The notes: generated by a model from the sequence alone, not told the origin. Numbered from the stretch's first letter, positions 40,042 to 49,980 are shown. The stretch is 64,000 nt of DNA from SLST01 sp046538735 (GCA_046538735.1 JBKHII010000008.1:8285-72284), one strand, 5' to 3'. A program made the numbers and translations.

Positions 40042-41193
40042 CTACCGACCGGCTCTCCCGTTGAGCGACGCGTAGAACGGATCGTTCTCCGTGATTTCGC
40101 CTGCCTTCACGGTGGCGCCGGAGAAGGCCGATTTGTAGATCGCCGTGAGGAACGAGATCGTCTTCCTCGCCTCGTTCCCGCTCGTGAGCGGTCGGGAGCC
40201 GTTTGCCATGTCGCGGTAGAGCGCGCGGATCTGCTCGGTGTGGCTCGCGGCAACCTCCGGCCCGATCCGGCTCCATTCGACCTGGGTTCGGGCTGCGACG
40301 TCCTCGGCGCTCTCCGCGTCCGCCGGTTCGGCGCCGTCCGCGCCCCTGGAGCCGATCGCGCCCATATCGATCACGCGCGGCGCGGCGGTCCAGCGCCAGT
40401 CGGCGTTGCCCACCGAGTAGAGGCCGGTGGCCTCCACCGTGGCGCGCTGGAAGTCGAGCCGGAGGTAGGTCTCCTGGCGAGGCGAGAGGACGCTGTTCAC
40501 GATCGTGGCCATCGCGCCGCTTGCGAATCGGACGATCGCCATCGAGACGTCCTCGACCTCGATGTCGCGATCGAGCGTGCCGACTTTCGCGGTGACCTCG
40601 GTCCACTCGCCCATCAGCCAGAGAAACGAGTCCATGATGTGGATGCCGTGACCCATCGTGGGGCCGCCGAGCTCGGTGCTCCATTTCCCCCGCCACGGCA
40701 CGTCGTAGTAGGCGTGGTCGCGGTACCAAAGCGTGTTGCAGACGCCTACGAGCGGCTTGCCGAAGACTCCCGCGTCTATCTGGCGCTTCACGTGCTGCAT
40801 GCCGCTGCCGAAGCGCCACTGGAAGACCGTCGTGCAGAAGCGGCCGGTCTCTTCCTCGGCGCGCCGGACCTCGTCCAGCTCGCGGAGCGACGCGCAGAGC
40901 GGCTTCTCGCAGAGCACCCACGCGCCGGCGCGGAGCGCGGCGACGCTCTGTTCCGCGTGCACGCCGGGCGGCGTGCAGACGTGGACGAGGTCGGGCGTCT
41001 CGGCGGTGAGCGCCTGGTTCAGGTCGGTGTAGATCCGCGGGCTGCCGAACTGCTCGGCGAAGGCCGCGGCGCGATCGCGATCCACGTCCACGACCGCCGC
41101 GAGCTGCGCCTGTGCCGAGATGTCGGGTTCCGAGTAGGCGACGGCGTGCGCCTGTGCGATGCCGCCGGTTCCAACGATGAGTGCGCGTTTCAC
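40042..41193 (-). CDS. Gfo/Idh/MocA family oxidoreductase
   Basis: A 383-residue NAD(P)-dependent dehydrogenase of sugars or cyclitols. The Rossmann motif is VGTGGIAQAHA (residues 7-17), CEKPLCASL (about 94-102) supplies the conserved Lys, and the C-terminal domain has GGPTMGHGIHIMD with the catalytic His pair. Its ATG overlaps the stop of the S9 peptidase gene. The substrate cannot be inferred; the family is typical of bacteria living on plant sugars. Confidence 0.9.
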   Translation of the reverse strand: MKRALIVGTGGIAQAHAVAYSEPDISAQAQLAAVVDVDRDRAAAFAEQFGSPRIYTDLNQALTAETPDLVHVCTPPGVHAEQSVAALRAGAWVLCEKPLCASLRELDEVRRAEEETGRFCTTVFQWRFGSGMQHVKRQIDAGVFGKPLVGVCNTLWYRDHAYYDVPWRGKWSTELGGPTMGHGIHIMDSFLWLMGEWTEVTAKVGTLDRDIEVEDVSMAIVRFASGAMATIVNSVLSPRQETYLRLDFQRATVEATGLYSVGNADWRWTAAPRVIDMGAIGSRGADGAEPADAESAEDVAARTQVEWSRIGPEVAASHTEQIRALYRDMANGSRPLTSGNEARKTISFLTAIYKSAFSGATVKAGEITENDPFYASLNGRAGR

Positions 41194-43151
41194 GAGAGAG
41201 CCTCCGATACGCCGGGTATGTCGGCGGCCCCTACCGTGACACGAACGCTCGAGTTGGTGAAGTCGTCGCCGACCGGTTCGGTTCTGCCGCCGAGATGCTG
41301 CGCGAGAAAGGCCTCGGCGATCGCGAAGAACGAGAGGCGGTTCTCCGGGCGCGCGAACCCGTGCCCCTCGTCAGGATAGAGCACGTAGCTCACCGGGATT
41401 CCCTTCTCCTGCATCGCCGCGGCGATCTGGTCGGACTCCGCCTGCTTCACGCGAGGGTCGTTCGCTCCTTGTCCGATGAGGAGCGGCGTACGAATACGCT
41501 CCACGTAGTTGAGCGGCGAGTGCCGCTCGAGAAGCTCACGGCCCTCGTCCGTCCGGTGGTCGCCAACGCGGGAGGCGAGGGTCTCGATCATCGGCTTCCA
41601 GTACTCGGGAATCGATTCGATGAACGTGATCAGGTTCGACGGTCCCACGATATCCACGCCGCACGCGTAGACGTCCGGGTGGAAGGTGAGCCCGGCGAGG
41701 ACCGAGTAGCCGCCGAAGCTGCCGCCCATGACGCCGACTCGCTCGAGGTCGGCGATGCCCTTCGCCTTCGCCCACTCGACCGCGTGAATCTGATCCTCGA
41801 TGATCTTCCCGCCCCATTCCCGGTCGCCCGCGTTCGTGAACGCCTTGCCGAAGCCGGTGGACGACCGGAAGTTGAGGCTCATTACTGCGTAGCCACGGTT
41901 CGCGAGCCACTGGTGGATCGCGTCGTACCCCCAGTAGTCGCGCGCCCACGGTCCGCCGTGCGGGTGGAGCACGAAGGGAAGCGGCGCATCCGGGATGCCG
42001 TCCTCGTCCGTGTCCGTCCCGACCGGGAGCGTCCAGTAGACGACCATGTCCAGGCCGTCGCGCGTCTGGATTGTTGCCGAGTGCATCCGCGCGAGAGGCT
42101 GATCCTCGAGTCCGGGCCGCGAGGTGAAGAGCTTCGTCGCAGCCCGTTCCGTCGTGTCGTAGAGGTAGTAGGCGACCGGTCCGTCGTCCACCTCGTACGC
42201 GACCGCCCAGTAGCGGTCGTCCTGCGAACGGCTCACGATCTGCACCTCGCCACGAGAGGCGCCTTCGAGCCGCTCGAGATGCTCGGCGATCGAGTCGTCC
42301 AGGATCCGCCACTCGGAGCGCTCGGAGACGAACGAGACCGCCTGGACGGTGCGCGAAACCGGGTGGCGGACCACCTCGCCTGCGTCCGCCCGGGCGTCCT
42401 CGGCGAGGAGCCGCCGATCGCCGGTCTCGTAGTCGACCGCGTAGAGCGCGCTCGTATCGCGCCCGCGGCTGTCCCTCAGGTAGAGCGTGCGCCCGGACTC
42501 GTCGAAGCCGATCGAATCGGTCGTGAGCGAATCCTCGGCGGAGATCGCGTCGACCTGCACCCACTCGATGCTCGCGCCGGTGCTTTCGGTTTCGCGCGGC
42601 CGGAAGACGGCGAAACCGCCGTCCGCGGTCATCGCGTACGCCTCGCGCAGATCAAATCGCTCGTCGGCAAGGACGCCGGCGAACTCGTTGTTCTCGAAGA
42701 CGAGCTCCATCGTGCCGGTCGTGAGATCGAGCCGGTGGACGTCGTGCCACTGCGGGTCGCGGTTGTTGAGTCCCACGAGAAGCTCGGTCGGGTAACGAGG
42801 GCTGAGCTGTTCGATGCGGGCCTGGACATTCTCGAAGGGGGTGAGGTCGCGGGTATCGCCGGTGACGAGATCGGTGGCGTAGAGCCGCCAGTTCTCGTCG
42901 CCGCCCTTGTCCTGGATGTGGAGGATGTGGTTGCTCGTGAAGGCCCAGGCGAAGAAGCGGATGCCGCGCGTCGCATCGTGCGTGACCGGCTTCGCCGCCT
43001 CCAGGTCGTCGCGCGGCGCAACCCAGACGTTGAGGACGCCGTCACGCGGGGCGAGCCACGCGAGGCGCCGGCCGTCCGGGCTCACGCGCAGGCTCGTGCG
43101 TTCCGGGTTCCCGAAGATGAGCCGGCGAGGGATGAGAGGAGTCGTGTTCAT
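41190..43151 (-). CDS. S9 family prolyl oligopeptidase-like serine peptidase
   Basis: A 653-residue peptidase. Residues 1-390 form a seven-bladed propeller (LRVSPDGRRLAWLAP, ENWRLYATDL); residues 400-650 form the alpha/beta hydrolase with Ser in GGSFGGYSVLAGL, Asp in GANDPRVKQAESD and His in DEGHGFARPENR. HPHGGPWARD marks the oxyanion region. It has no signal peptide, so it acts on peptides in the cytoplasm, as acylaminoacyl or dipeptidyl peptidases do. It follows gltA by 13 nt and is part of the TCA operon. Confidence 0.92.
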   Translation of the reverse strand: MNTTPLIPRRLIFGNPERTSLRVSPDGRRLAWLAPRDGVLNVWVAPRDDLEAAKPVTHDATRGIRFFAWAFTSNHILHIQDKGGDENWRLYATDLVTGDTRDLTPFENVQARIEQLSPRYPTELLVGLNNRDPQWHDVHRLDLTTGTMELVFENNEFAGVLADERFDLREAYAMTADGGFAVFRPRETESTGASIEWVQVDAISAEDSLTTDSIGFDESGRTLYLRDSRGRDTSALYAVDYETGDRRLLAEDARADAGEVVRHPVSRTVQAVSFVSERSEWRILDDSIAEHLERLEGASRGEVQIVSRSQDDRYWAVAYEVDDGPVAYYLYDTTERAATKLFTSRPGLEDQPLARMHSATIQTRDGLDMVVYWTLPVGTDTDEDGIPDAPLPFVLHPHGGPWARDYWGYDAIHQWLANRGYAVMSLNFRSSTGFGKAFTNAGDREWGGKIIEDQIHAVEWAKAKGIADLERVGVMGGSFGGYSVLAGLTFHPDVYACGVDIVGPSNLITFIESIPEYWKPMIETLASRVGDHRTDEGRELLERHSPLNYVERIRTPLLIGQGANDPRVKQAESDQIAAAMQEKGIPVSYVLYPDEGHGFARPENRLSFFAIAEAFLAQHLGGRTEPVGDDFTNSSVRVTVGAADIPGVSEALS

Positions 43152-43164
43152 GGAGAGCTCTCCG

Positions 43165-44304
43165 TTATCGTGATTCGATCGGTATCCAGTGCCGGCCTTC
43201 GTGTCCCACGTAGGCGGCCCTTGGCCGGTAGATGCGGTTGTCCACCCGCTGCTCGAGGATGTGGCTGAGCCAGCCGGAGGCGCGCGCCATCGCGAAGATC
43301 GGCGTGAAGAGGATCGTGGGGATCCCGAGCATCCGGTAGACCGCTCCGGAGAAGAAGTCGACGTTGGGGTAGATCGGCTTGCCGTTTTCCTCCATCCGTT
43401 CGCGGAAGGCGCGCTCGACCGCCTTCAGGATGTCGTAGTAGGTCGAGTCGCCTCTTCGCTCGGACAGCTGCTCGAGGTAGCGCTCCATCACGATGCTCCG
43501 CGGGTCCTTCGCCCGGTAGACGCGATGGCCCATCCCCATGACTTTCTGCTTGCGATCGAGCGCCTTGTTCACCCACTCCTCGGCCGCCGCCTCGCTCCCG
43601 ATCTCCTCGACCATGTTCATCACCTTCTCGTTGGCGCCGCCGTGGAGGCTTCCGAAGAGCGCCCCGATCGCGGCCGAGATCGAGCAGTAGCATGTGGACA
43701 TCGTACTCGCTACGACGCGCGCGGTGAAGGTGCTCGCGTTGAGGCTGTGCTCGGCGTGCAGGATGAACGCCTTGTCCATGATCTCGCCCTCGAACGGATC
43801 GGGCTCCTCGCCGCGAAGCATGTAGAGGAAGTTCGCGCCGTGCGAGAGATCCTTCCGGGGCGGCAGGTAGTCCTTGCCCTCCTGCACGCGCTGATACGTC
43901 GCAACCACCGTCGCGATCTCCGCGAGCTGATGAAGCGTGTCGCGACAGTTGCAGTGGGGGCCGTGGTGGATCTTGTGCTCAACGTAGCTCGAGAGGTAGG
44001 AGATTACCGACTGAAGGAGCTCCATTGGATGCGCGTTCTTCGGGAAGTCGCGGATCATGTTGACGACCGGCGCGGGGAGCTCGCGTGCGCCTCGCATCTT
44101 CGCCGAGAAGACCGCGAGCTGCTCGCGCGTCGGAAGGTCGCCGTAGAGCAGGAGGTAGGTGACCTCCTCGAACGAGCAGTGCTCCACGAGGTCGGTGATC
44201 GCGTATCCCATGTAGAAGAGGTGGCCGTTCTCGCCGTCGATCTTGCAGATCTTGCTCTCGGCTGCGATCACGCCCTCGAGACCCTTGGCAAACGTATCAG
44301 ACAT
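43165..44304 (-). CDS. gltA: Citrate synthase
   Basis: A 379-residue enzyme condensing oxaloacetate and acetyl-CoA to citrate. Catalytic residues are visible in SLHGGANE (His), GMGHRVY (His) and YPNVDFFSG (Asp), and RKDLSHGANFLYML is typical. The short length and lack of an N-terminal NADH-site domain place it with the dimeric form rather than the hexameric enterobacterial enzyme. It is a member of the sucA-sucB-lpd-gltA operon, 15 nt after lpd. Confidence 0.96.
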   Translation of the reverse strand: MSDTFAKGLEGVIAAESKICKIDGENGHLFYMGYAITDLVEHCSFEEVTYLLLYGDLPTREQLAVFSAKMRGARELPAPVVNMIRDFPKNAHPMELLQSVISYLSSYVEHKIHHGPHCNCRDTLHQLAEIATVVATYQRVQEGKDYLPPRKDLSHGANFLYMLRGEEPDPFEGEIMDKAFILHAEHSLNASTFTARVVASTMSTCYCSISAAIGALFGSLHGGANEKVMNMVEEIGSEAAAEEWVNKALDRKQKVMGMGHRVYRAKDPRSIVMERYLEQLSERRGDSTYYDILKAVERAFRERMEENGKPIYPNVDFFSGAVYRMLGIPTILFTPIFAMARASGWLSHILEQRVDNRIYRPRAAYVGHEGRHWIPIESR

Positions 44305-44319
44305 TTCAGTGCTCCTTTG

Positions 44320-45732
44320 CTACAGACTGTGAATCGCCCGCTCGTCGGCTGCGAGCGCGGCCTCGCGCACGGCCTCGGTCAGCGTAGGGTGCGCGTGGAC
44401 GGTGCGCGCGATGTCCTCGGCGCTGCCGCCGAACTCCATCACGGTCACGATCTCGCTGATGAGGTCGCTCGCCCACGGTCCCACGATATGCGCGCCCACG
44501 ACGCGATCGGTCGCCTCGTCCGCGAGGATCTTCACGAACCCGAACCCCGCCGTCATCGCGAGCGCCCGGCCGTTCGCCGCGAAGTTGAAGCTTCCCCGCT
44601 TGTAGGTGACGCCCGCCTCCTTGAGTTGCTCCTCGGTGCGCCCCACGAACGCGGCCTCGGGCCACGTGTAGACGACGCCCGGAACCGTGTCGTAGCTCAC
44701 GCGGCCCGGTTTGCCGGCGATGATCTCGGCGACCGCGATGCCGTCGTCTTCGGCCTTGTGCGCGAGCATGGGGCCGTGGATCAGGTCGCCGATCGCGTAG
44801 ACGCCCGGTACCGAGGTTCGGAAGTGCTCGTCCACCGTGATTCTCCGCGTCTTCTCCTCGGTCGCGATACCGAGCCCCTCGAGGCCGAGTCCGTCGGAGT
44901 ACGGCCGGCGGCCCACCGCGACCAGGACCTTGTCCACGGGTATCGTCTCTTCGGATCCGTCCGGCCGCTCCACCGAGACCTTCCTCTTTCCTTTCCCTCC
45001 GGAGAGGCCGGTGACCTTGTGACCGAGCTTGAACTCGAGCCCCTGCTTGCCGAGCTCGCGCCGGAGCGTCTTCGAGACCTGCGCGTCCCATCCGGGGAGG
45101 ATCTCCTGCATGATTTCCACGACCGTCACGTGCGCTCCGAGCCGCGCCCAGACGCTTCCGAGTTCGAGCCCGATCGCCCCCGCGCCCACGACGACGAGCT
45201 CCTTCGGCACCTTCTCGAGCTCGAGCGCCTCGGTGGACGAGATGACGGTCGTGCCGTCGAAGGGGAGGAAGGGCAGCTCGATCGGTACGCTGCCGGTCGC
45301 GAGCACGATCGAATCGGCGTGAAGCTCGCGGTGTGAACCGTCGGTATCCTCTAGCCGGACCGACGTTGGGCTCGCGAGGCGCGCGGTGCCGTGAACGACC
45401 TCGATCTTGCGGCCCTTCATGAGCCCGGCCAGGCCGCCGACCATCTTGTCCACCACGCTCTGCTTGCGCGCGTGCATCTTCTTGAGGTCGAGCTGCGGCG
45501 AGCCCACGCCGATCCCGTGCTCGGCGAGCTCGCCCTTCGTCTTCGCGAACAGCTCGCTCGAGTCGAGGAGCGCCTTCGAGGGGATGCACCCCACGTTGAG
45601 GCAGGTGCCTCCGAGTGTCGCTCGCTGCTCCACGATCGCTGTTCTGAGCCCGAGCTGCGCCGCGCGCAACGCCGCCACGTACCCTCCGGGGCCGGCGCCC
45701 AGGATGAGCACGTCGTACTTCGTGTCAGCCAA
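44320..45732 (-). CDS. lpd: Dihydrolipoyl dehydrogenase (E3)
   Basis: A 470-residue FAD enzyme that reoxidises the lipoyl groups of E2 with NAD+. FAD motif GAGPGGYVAALRAAQLG (residues 12-28), redox-active disulfide GGTCLNVGCIPSK (41-53), NAD motif GAGAIGLELGSVW and the C-terminal His-Glu pair in HAHPTLTEA are intact. It lies 13 nt after sucB, so it is the E3 of the 2-oxoglutarate dehydrogenase complex. Confidence 0.97.
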   Translation of the reverse strand: MADTKYDVLILGAGPGGYVAALRAAQLGLRTAIVEQRATLGGTCLNVGCIPSKALLDSSELFAKTKGELAEHGIGVGSPQLDLKKMHARKQSVVDKMVGGLAGLMKGRKIEVVHGTARLASPTSVRLEDTDGSHRELHADSIVLATGSVPIELPFLPFDGTTVISSTEALELEKVPKELVVVGAGAIGLELGSVWARLGAHVTVVEIMQEILPGWDAQVSKTLRRELGKQGLEFKLGHKVTGLSGGKGKRKVSVERPDGSEETIPVDKVLVAVGRRPYSDGLGLEGLGIATEEKTRRITVDEHFRTSVPGVYAIGDLIHGPMLAHKAEDDGIAVAEIIAGKPGRVSYDTVPGVVYTWPEAAFVGRTEEQLKEAGVTYKRGSFNFAANGRALAMTAGFGFVKILADEATDRVVGAHIVGPWASDLISEIVTVMEFGGSAEDIARTVHAHPTLTEAVREAALAADERAIHSL

Positions 45733-45745
45733 ACCGTTCTCCTTT

Positions 45746-47026
45746 CTATATGCCGAGCAGGAGCCTCGTGGGGTCCTCGATGAGCTCCTTGATTCGTCCC
45801 AGGAAGAGGACCGCCTCGCGTCCGTCGATCATGCGATGGTCGTACGTGAGCGCGAGGTACATCATCGGGCGGATCACGACCTCGTCGTTCCGTGCGACCG
45901 GACGCTTCTGGATCGAGTGCATGCCGAGCACCGCGGTCTGCGGCGGGCTGGGAATCGGCGTGGAGAGCATGCTCCCGAAGATCCCGCCGTTGCTGATCGT
46001 GAACGTTGCCCCGACCATTTCGTCCGGCTTGAGCCGACGGTTGTTCGCCCGCTCGGCGAAGTCCACGATCTGCCGCTCGATATCGGCGAAGCTCTTCGTC
46101 TCAACGTCCTTGATCACCGGCGTGAGGAGCCCCTTCTCGCTCGAGAGCGCCACCCCCACGTTCACGTAGTCGTTGTAGAGGACGTCCGTTCCGTCCAGGT
46201 ACGCGTTGACCTCGGGGAACGCCTGGAGCGCCGTCTGGCTCGCCTTCACGAAGAAGCTCATAAACCCGAGCCGCACGCCGTGCTCCTCGTTGAAGGTTTC
46301 CTTGTAGCGAGTACGGAGCTCCATGACCTCGCTCATGTCCACCTCGTTCACCGTGGTGACGTGCGCCGACTGCTGCTTCGAGGAGACGAGATTCTCCGCG
46401 ATCCGCTTGCGCAGGTTGCTGAGCGGCACACGCCGCTGGCGCTCGTTCGTGGACATCTCCGGTTTCCCGAGCGCAGGAGGACGCGCCGCCGCTCCCGTCT
46501 CGGCGCCGGCCGCCCGAGACCGGGACTCGCCGGTCGAGCCGCCGCTCGCTCCGGCGTCCGCCTGGCCGGCGAATGCCGTTCCCTCGCGCGCCGCCTGCTC
46601 CGCGTCCGCCTTCGTGATCCGGCCGTTCGGTCCGGAGCCCGTGATCCGCGTGGGGTCGAGGTTGTGCTCGGCGACGACTCTGCGGACCGCGGGCGAGAGC
46701 GACCGCTGCGGCTCGCTCTCGACGACCGCGGCGTCCTTCCCGGCGGCGGGCTTGTCGTTCGCAGCGCCCGCCGAGGCGCCGTCGCCGCCGGCGGCGTCGG
46801 TGTCGATCCGACCCACGACGTGGCCGACCTCGACCTCGTCGCCCTCGGCCGCGCTCCGGTGCAGCACGCCGGCGGCGGGGCTCGGCACGCCGAGCGTGGC
46901 CTTGTCGGTCTCGAGCTCGAAGATTTCTTCGCCTTCGTCGACTTTCTCGCCGTCCTCCTTCAACCACGCTGCGAGGATGCCGCTCGATATGGATTCGCCG
47001 ATTTCGGGGACTTCAATGTCTCTCAT
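45746..47026 (-). CDS. sucB: 2-oxoglutarate dehydrogenase E2, succinyltransferase
   Basis: A 426-residue core subunit. Residues 2-75 form one lipoyl domain with the modified Lys in ELETDKATLGV (about residue 43); an Ala/Gly-rich linker leads to the E1/E3-binding domain (SPAVRRVVAEHNLDPTRI, near 125-160), a second linker, and the acyltransferase core with GIFGSML and the catalytic HRMIDGREA. GAGGTGAGG precedes ATG 47026. It transfers succinyl groups to CoA in the cytoplasm. Gene order and the partner E1 make the 2-oxoglutarate assignment safe. Confidence 0.95.
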   Translation of the reverse strand: MRDIEVPEIGESISSGILAAWLKEDGEKVDEGEEIFELETDKATLGVPSPAAGVLHRSAAEGDEVEVGHVVGRIDTDAAGGDGASAGAANDKPAAGKDAAVVESEPQRSLSPAVRRVVAEHNLDPTRITGSGPNGRITKADAEQAAREGTAFAGQADAGASGGSTGESRSRAAGAETGAAARPPALGKPEMSTNERQRRVPLSNLRKRIAENLVSSKQQSAHVTTVNEVDMSEVMELRTRYKETFNEEHGVRLGFMSFFVKASQTALQAFPEVNAYLDGTDVLYNDYVNVGVALSSEKGLLTPVIKDVETKSFADIERQIVDFAERANNRRLKPDEMVGATFTISNGGIFGSMLSTPIPSPPQTAVLGMHSIQKRPVARNDEVVIRPMMYLALTYDHRMIDGREAVLFLGRIKELIEDPTRLLLGI

Positions 47027-47052
47027 CTGCCTCACCTCAGTGGTTGCGATCT

Positions 47053-49905
47053 CTATGCGAATGCCGCCGAGAGGAACCGCTCGAGCTCCTCCTTGTGTTG
47101 CTGATGCGATCCGGTTGCCGGGCTGGGGCAGGGTGGGCGTCCCACGTACTCCACGTCCCGTGTGCCCACGTGCCGCGCAATGAGATCCCGGACGAAGGCC
47201 CATCCGCCGTGATTCTCCGCTTCCTCCTGCACCCACCGCACCCGCGCCGAAGCGGGGTAGCGACCGATCACCTCGGCGAACCGATCGTGATCGAAGGGAT
47301 AGAACTGCTCAAGCCGGACGATGCTCGCCCCGGGGTCGTTCGTCTCGGCGCGGAGCTCGCTCCTGCGCTGTGCGAGGTCGTAGTAGACCTTGCCCGAGCA
47401 GACGAGGAGGTTCTTCGTCTCCTTTGCAGGCTCCGGGTCGTCCAGGACGCGCTCGTAGCTTCCGCCGGTGAGGTCGTCCACCGAGGAGACGCATGCCTTG
47501 TGGCGCAGCAGGCTCTTCGGGGTCATAAGGATGAGCGGTTTCCGGAAGCGCCGGCACATCTGCCTCCGGAGCACGTGGAAGTACTGCGCCGGGGTGGAGG
47601 GATAGCAGACCTGCATGTTGTCGTCCGCGCAGAGCTGGAGGAAGCGCTCGAGGTGCGCGCTCGAGTGCTCGGGGCCCTGGCCCTCGTAGCCGTGCGGAAG
47701 CAGCATGACGAGGCCCGACTGGCGGAACCACTTGCTCTCTCCGGCCGCGATGAACTGGTCGATCACGACCTGCGCGCCGTTCACGAAGTCGCCGAACTGC
47801 GCCTCCCACATGACCAGGATGTTGGGTTGCGCGAGCGAGTATCCGTAGTCGAAGCCGAGCACCGAGTACTCGGAGAGCGGGCTGTCGTAGACGCTGAACC
47901 AGCCCTGGTCGACCGAGAGGTCGCGCAGCGGCACGTGCGTCTTGGGAGTGGCGCTCTTCACGTCCCACCACACCGCGTGACGCTGGCTGAACGTGCCTCG
48001 GCCCGAATCCTCGCCGCTGAGCCGGATCGGATGGCCTTCCATCAGGAGGCTACCGAAGGCGAGGCTCTCGGCGAAAGCCCAGTCGATCGTGGAGCCGTCC
48101 TCCCACCGCTTCCTGCGGTCGGACACGAACCGCGTGAGCTTGGGGTGAAGGTTGAAGCTGTCCGGTACGGTCGTGAGGACCTCCGCCATGTGAGAGAGCC
48201 GATCCTTGGCGACTCCCGTGTCTACGGGCTCGAAGCTGTGCTTGTGGCCGTACTTCTGCCACTCGCCGCGTTCGAACGCATCGTCGACATCCGGCTTCCG
48301 ACCATCGCGCGCCTTCTCGATCTCTTCCTTGAGTACGGCCACGTACTTCTGCCTGAACGCGTTCTGGTCCTTCTCGGAGAAGGCCCCTTCTTCCGCGACC
48401 TTCCGGCCGTAGATCGTGGTGACGCTCGGATGGTCCTTGATCATGTTGTACATCAGCGGGTGGCTGAACGACGGTTCGTCCGCCTCGTTGTGGCCCAGGC
48501 GGCGATAACACTGGATGTCCACGACCGCGTCGTACCCGAACTTCTGCCGGTACCGCAGCGCGAGGTCGATCGCGCGGACGACGGCTTCCGGGTCGTCGCC
48601 GTTGACGTGGAGAATCGGGCAGGGGAGGCTCTTCGCGATGTCCGTCGCGAAGAAGGTGCTTCTCGCGTCGCGGCTCGCCGTGGTGAACCCGATCTGGTTG
48701 TTCAGAATGATATGAACGGTCCCTCCGGTACGATATCCGCGGAGCTGACTCAGGTTGAACGTCTCGGCGACGACTCCCTGGCCGCTGAAGGCGGCGTCGC
48801 CGTGAATGAGAACCGGCAGAACTCGCTTGCGGTTCTTGTCGCCTCGCTTGCGCTGAATCGCCCGCGTCTTGCCCTGCACGACCGGGTCGACCGCCTCAAG
48901 GTGGCTCGGATTCGCGGCGAGGCTGATGTGGATCGATCGTTCGTCGTCCACGGCGAGATCGAAGCTGTGGCCCAGGTGGTACTTCACATCGCCGCTGCCG
49001 CCGTAGGTCTGCGGCTGATAGTTATCCTCGAACTGCGCGAAGACCTCAACGCCGGGCTTGCGCAACGCGTTCGTGAAGAGGTTGAGCCGGCCGCGGTGCG
49101 CCATCCCGATCACGATCTCCTGGAGTCCGTGTACCGCCGCCGAGTCGATCAGGTAGCGCATCGCTGGAACGAGCACCTCGCCGCCTTCGAGCGAGAATCG
49201 TTTCTGTCCGATGTAGCTTGACTGGAGGAAGTGCTCGAACTCCTCCGCCTTGATGAGATCCTTCTGAAACCGCCGCTTCTGCTCCGGTGTCCATTCGCGG
49301 CGCGACGAGGGGCTTTCGAGCTTCTCGATGAGCCACCGTCGCATCGGCTTGTTCTGGATGTGGAGGATCTCTACGCCCATCGTTGAGCAGTAGATCCGGC
49401 GCATCTGTTCGAGGATGTTGCGAAGCGTGTCGCGCTCGGGCTTGAGATAATGCCCCGTCAGAAACTCGCGATCCAGATCGTCTTCGCTCAGGCCGAACTC
49501 CTCGAGCATCAGGTTCTGGTACGTTCTCTCCATCGTGTAGAACATGTAGCGCAGGTCGGGAGTCGTGTACTCGCGCAGCGGGTTGATATCCGCGTGGATG
49601 TAGCCCACGTCCCGGTGCGCCCACAGGAGGCTGTCCACGCGGCTCTGCTTGTACGCGAGCTCTGAGGCCTCGTCCGAGGGGCTCGCTCGACCGCCGGCGC
49701 CGTGACCCGGAATCGCGGTGACGGCCCCGTTCGTCGCGGACCGAACGCCGCGGAGCTCGAGACCGGCTTCCGCTACCCCGCCGTTGTCGAACGCTTTGAA
49801 ATACTCCCTCCATTCGGCGTCCACGCTCGAAGGATCGCGGAGCCAGGACTCGTAGAGCTCGTCTACGAAGCGGGCATTCGTCAAGTCTAGTTGGTTCGCG
49901 TTCAC
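47053..49905 (-). CDS. sucA: 2-oxoglutarate dehydrogenase E1
   Basis: A thiamine-diphosphate enzyme of about 950 residues that decarboxylates 2-oxoglutarate. The N-terminal DLTNARFVDELYESWLRDP, HRGRLN, GDAAFSGQGVVAE (TPP/Mg site region), NNQIGFTT and LPHGYEGQGPEHSSA are characteristic. I place the start at GTG 49905, which follows GAGAGGGG. An ATG exists 15 codons upstream but lies only 2 nt beyond the -10 box of the promoter (49953-49980), so it cannot be within the transcript. First gene of the operon sucA-sucB-lpd-gltA and onward. Confidence 0.95.
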   Translation of the reverse strand: MNANQLDLTNARFVDELYESWLRDPSSVDAEWREYFKAFDNGGVAEAGLELRGVRSATNGAVTAIPGHGAGGRASPSDEASELAYKQSRVDSLLWAHRDVGYIHADINPLREYTTPDLRYMFYTMERTYQNLMLEEFGLSEDDLDREFLTGHYLKPERDTLRNILEQMRRIYCSTMGVEILHIQNKPMRRWLIEKLESPSSRREWTPEQKRRFQKDLIKAEEFEHFLQSSYIGQKRFSLEGGEVLVPAMRYLIDSAAVHGLQEIVIGMAHRGRLNLFTNALRKPGVEVFAQFEDNYQPQTYGGSGDVKYHLGHSFDLAVDDERSIHISLAANPSHLEAVDPVVQGKTRAIQRKRGDKNRKRVLPVLIHGDAAFSGQGVVAETFNLSQLRGYRTGGTVHIILNNQIGFTTASRDARSTFFATDIAKSLPCPILHVNGDDPEAVVRAIDLALRYRQKFGYDAVVDIQCYRRLGHNEADEPSFSHPLMYNMIKDHPSVTTIYGRKVAEEGAFSEKDQNAFRQKYVAVLKEEIEKARDGRKPDVDDAFERGEWQKYGHKHSFEPVDTGVAKDRLSHMAEVLTTVPDSFNLHPKLTRFVSDRRKRWEDGSTIDWAFAESLAFGSLLMEGHPIRLSGEDSGRGTFSQRHAVWWDVKSATPKTHVPLRDLSVDQGWFSVYDSPLSEYSVLGFDYGYSLAQPNILVMWEAQFGDFVNGAQVVIDQFIAAGESKWFRQSGLVMLLPHGYEGQGPEHSSAHLERFLQLCADDNMQVCYPSTPAQYFHVLRRQMCRRFRKPLILMTPKSLLRHKACVSSVDDLTGGSYERVLDDPEPAKETKNLLVCSGKVYYDLAQRRSELRAETNDPGASIVRLEQFYPFDHDRFAEVIGRYPASARVRWVQEEAENHGGWAFVRDLIARHVGTRDVEYVGRPPCPSPATGSHQQHKEELERFLSAAFA

Positions 49906-49952
49906 GACCGCCCCTCTCTCGTGCAATATAATATGATCTCTGTTCACCATCG

Positions 49953-49980
49953 ATCATAAAACCTTTACATAAGTTGTCAA
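49953..49980 (-). promoter_or_regulatory. Promoter of sucA operon
   Basis: Perfect TTGACA (49975-49980), 16-nt spacer and TATGAT (49953-49958, 5 of 6) on the minus strand, in an AT-rich island. TTGTCAACAA, a 10-bp palindrome, overlaps the -35 box and could be bound by a regulator. Confidence 0.8.

Noticed and set aside
41181..43268. Long plus-strand frame opposite the S9 peptidase (also similar frames at 43189-45336 and 47044-49221)
   Set aside because: Low-complexity Arg/Val/Glu-rich translations antisense to well-identified enzymes; no ribosome site or motif.
49948..49950. ATG 15 codons upstream as the sucA start
   Set aside because: It lies 2 nt after the -10 box of the promoter, so it would be outside or at the very first bases of the transcript; GTG 49905 has a ribosome site.
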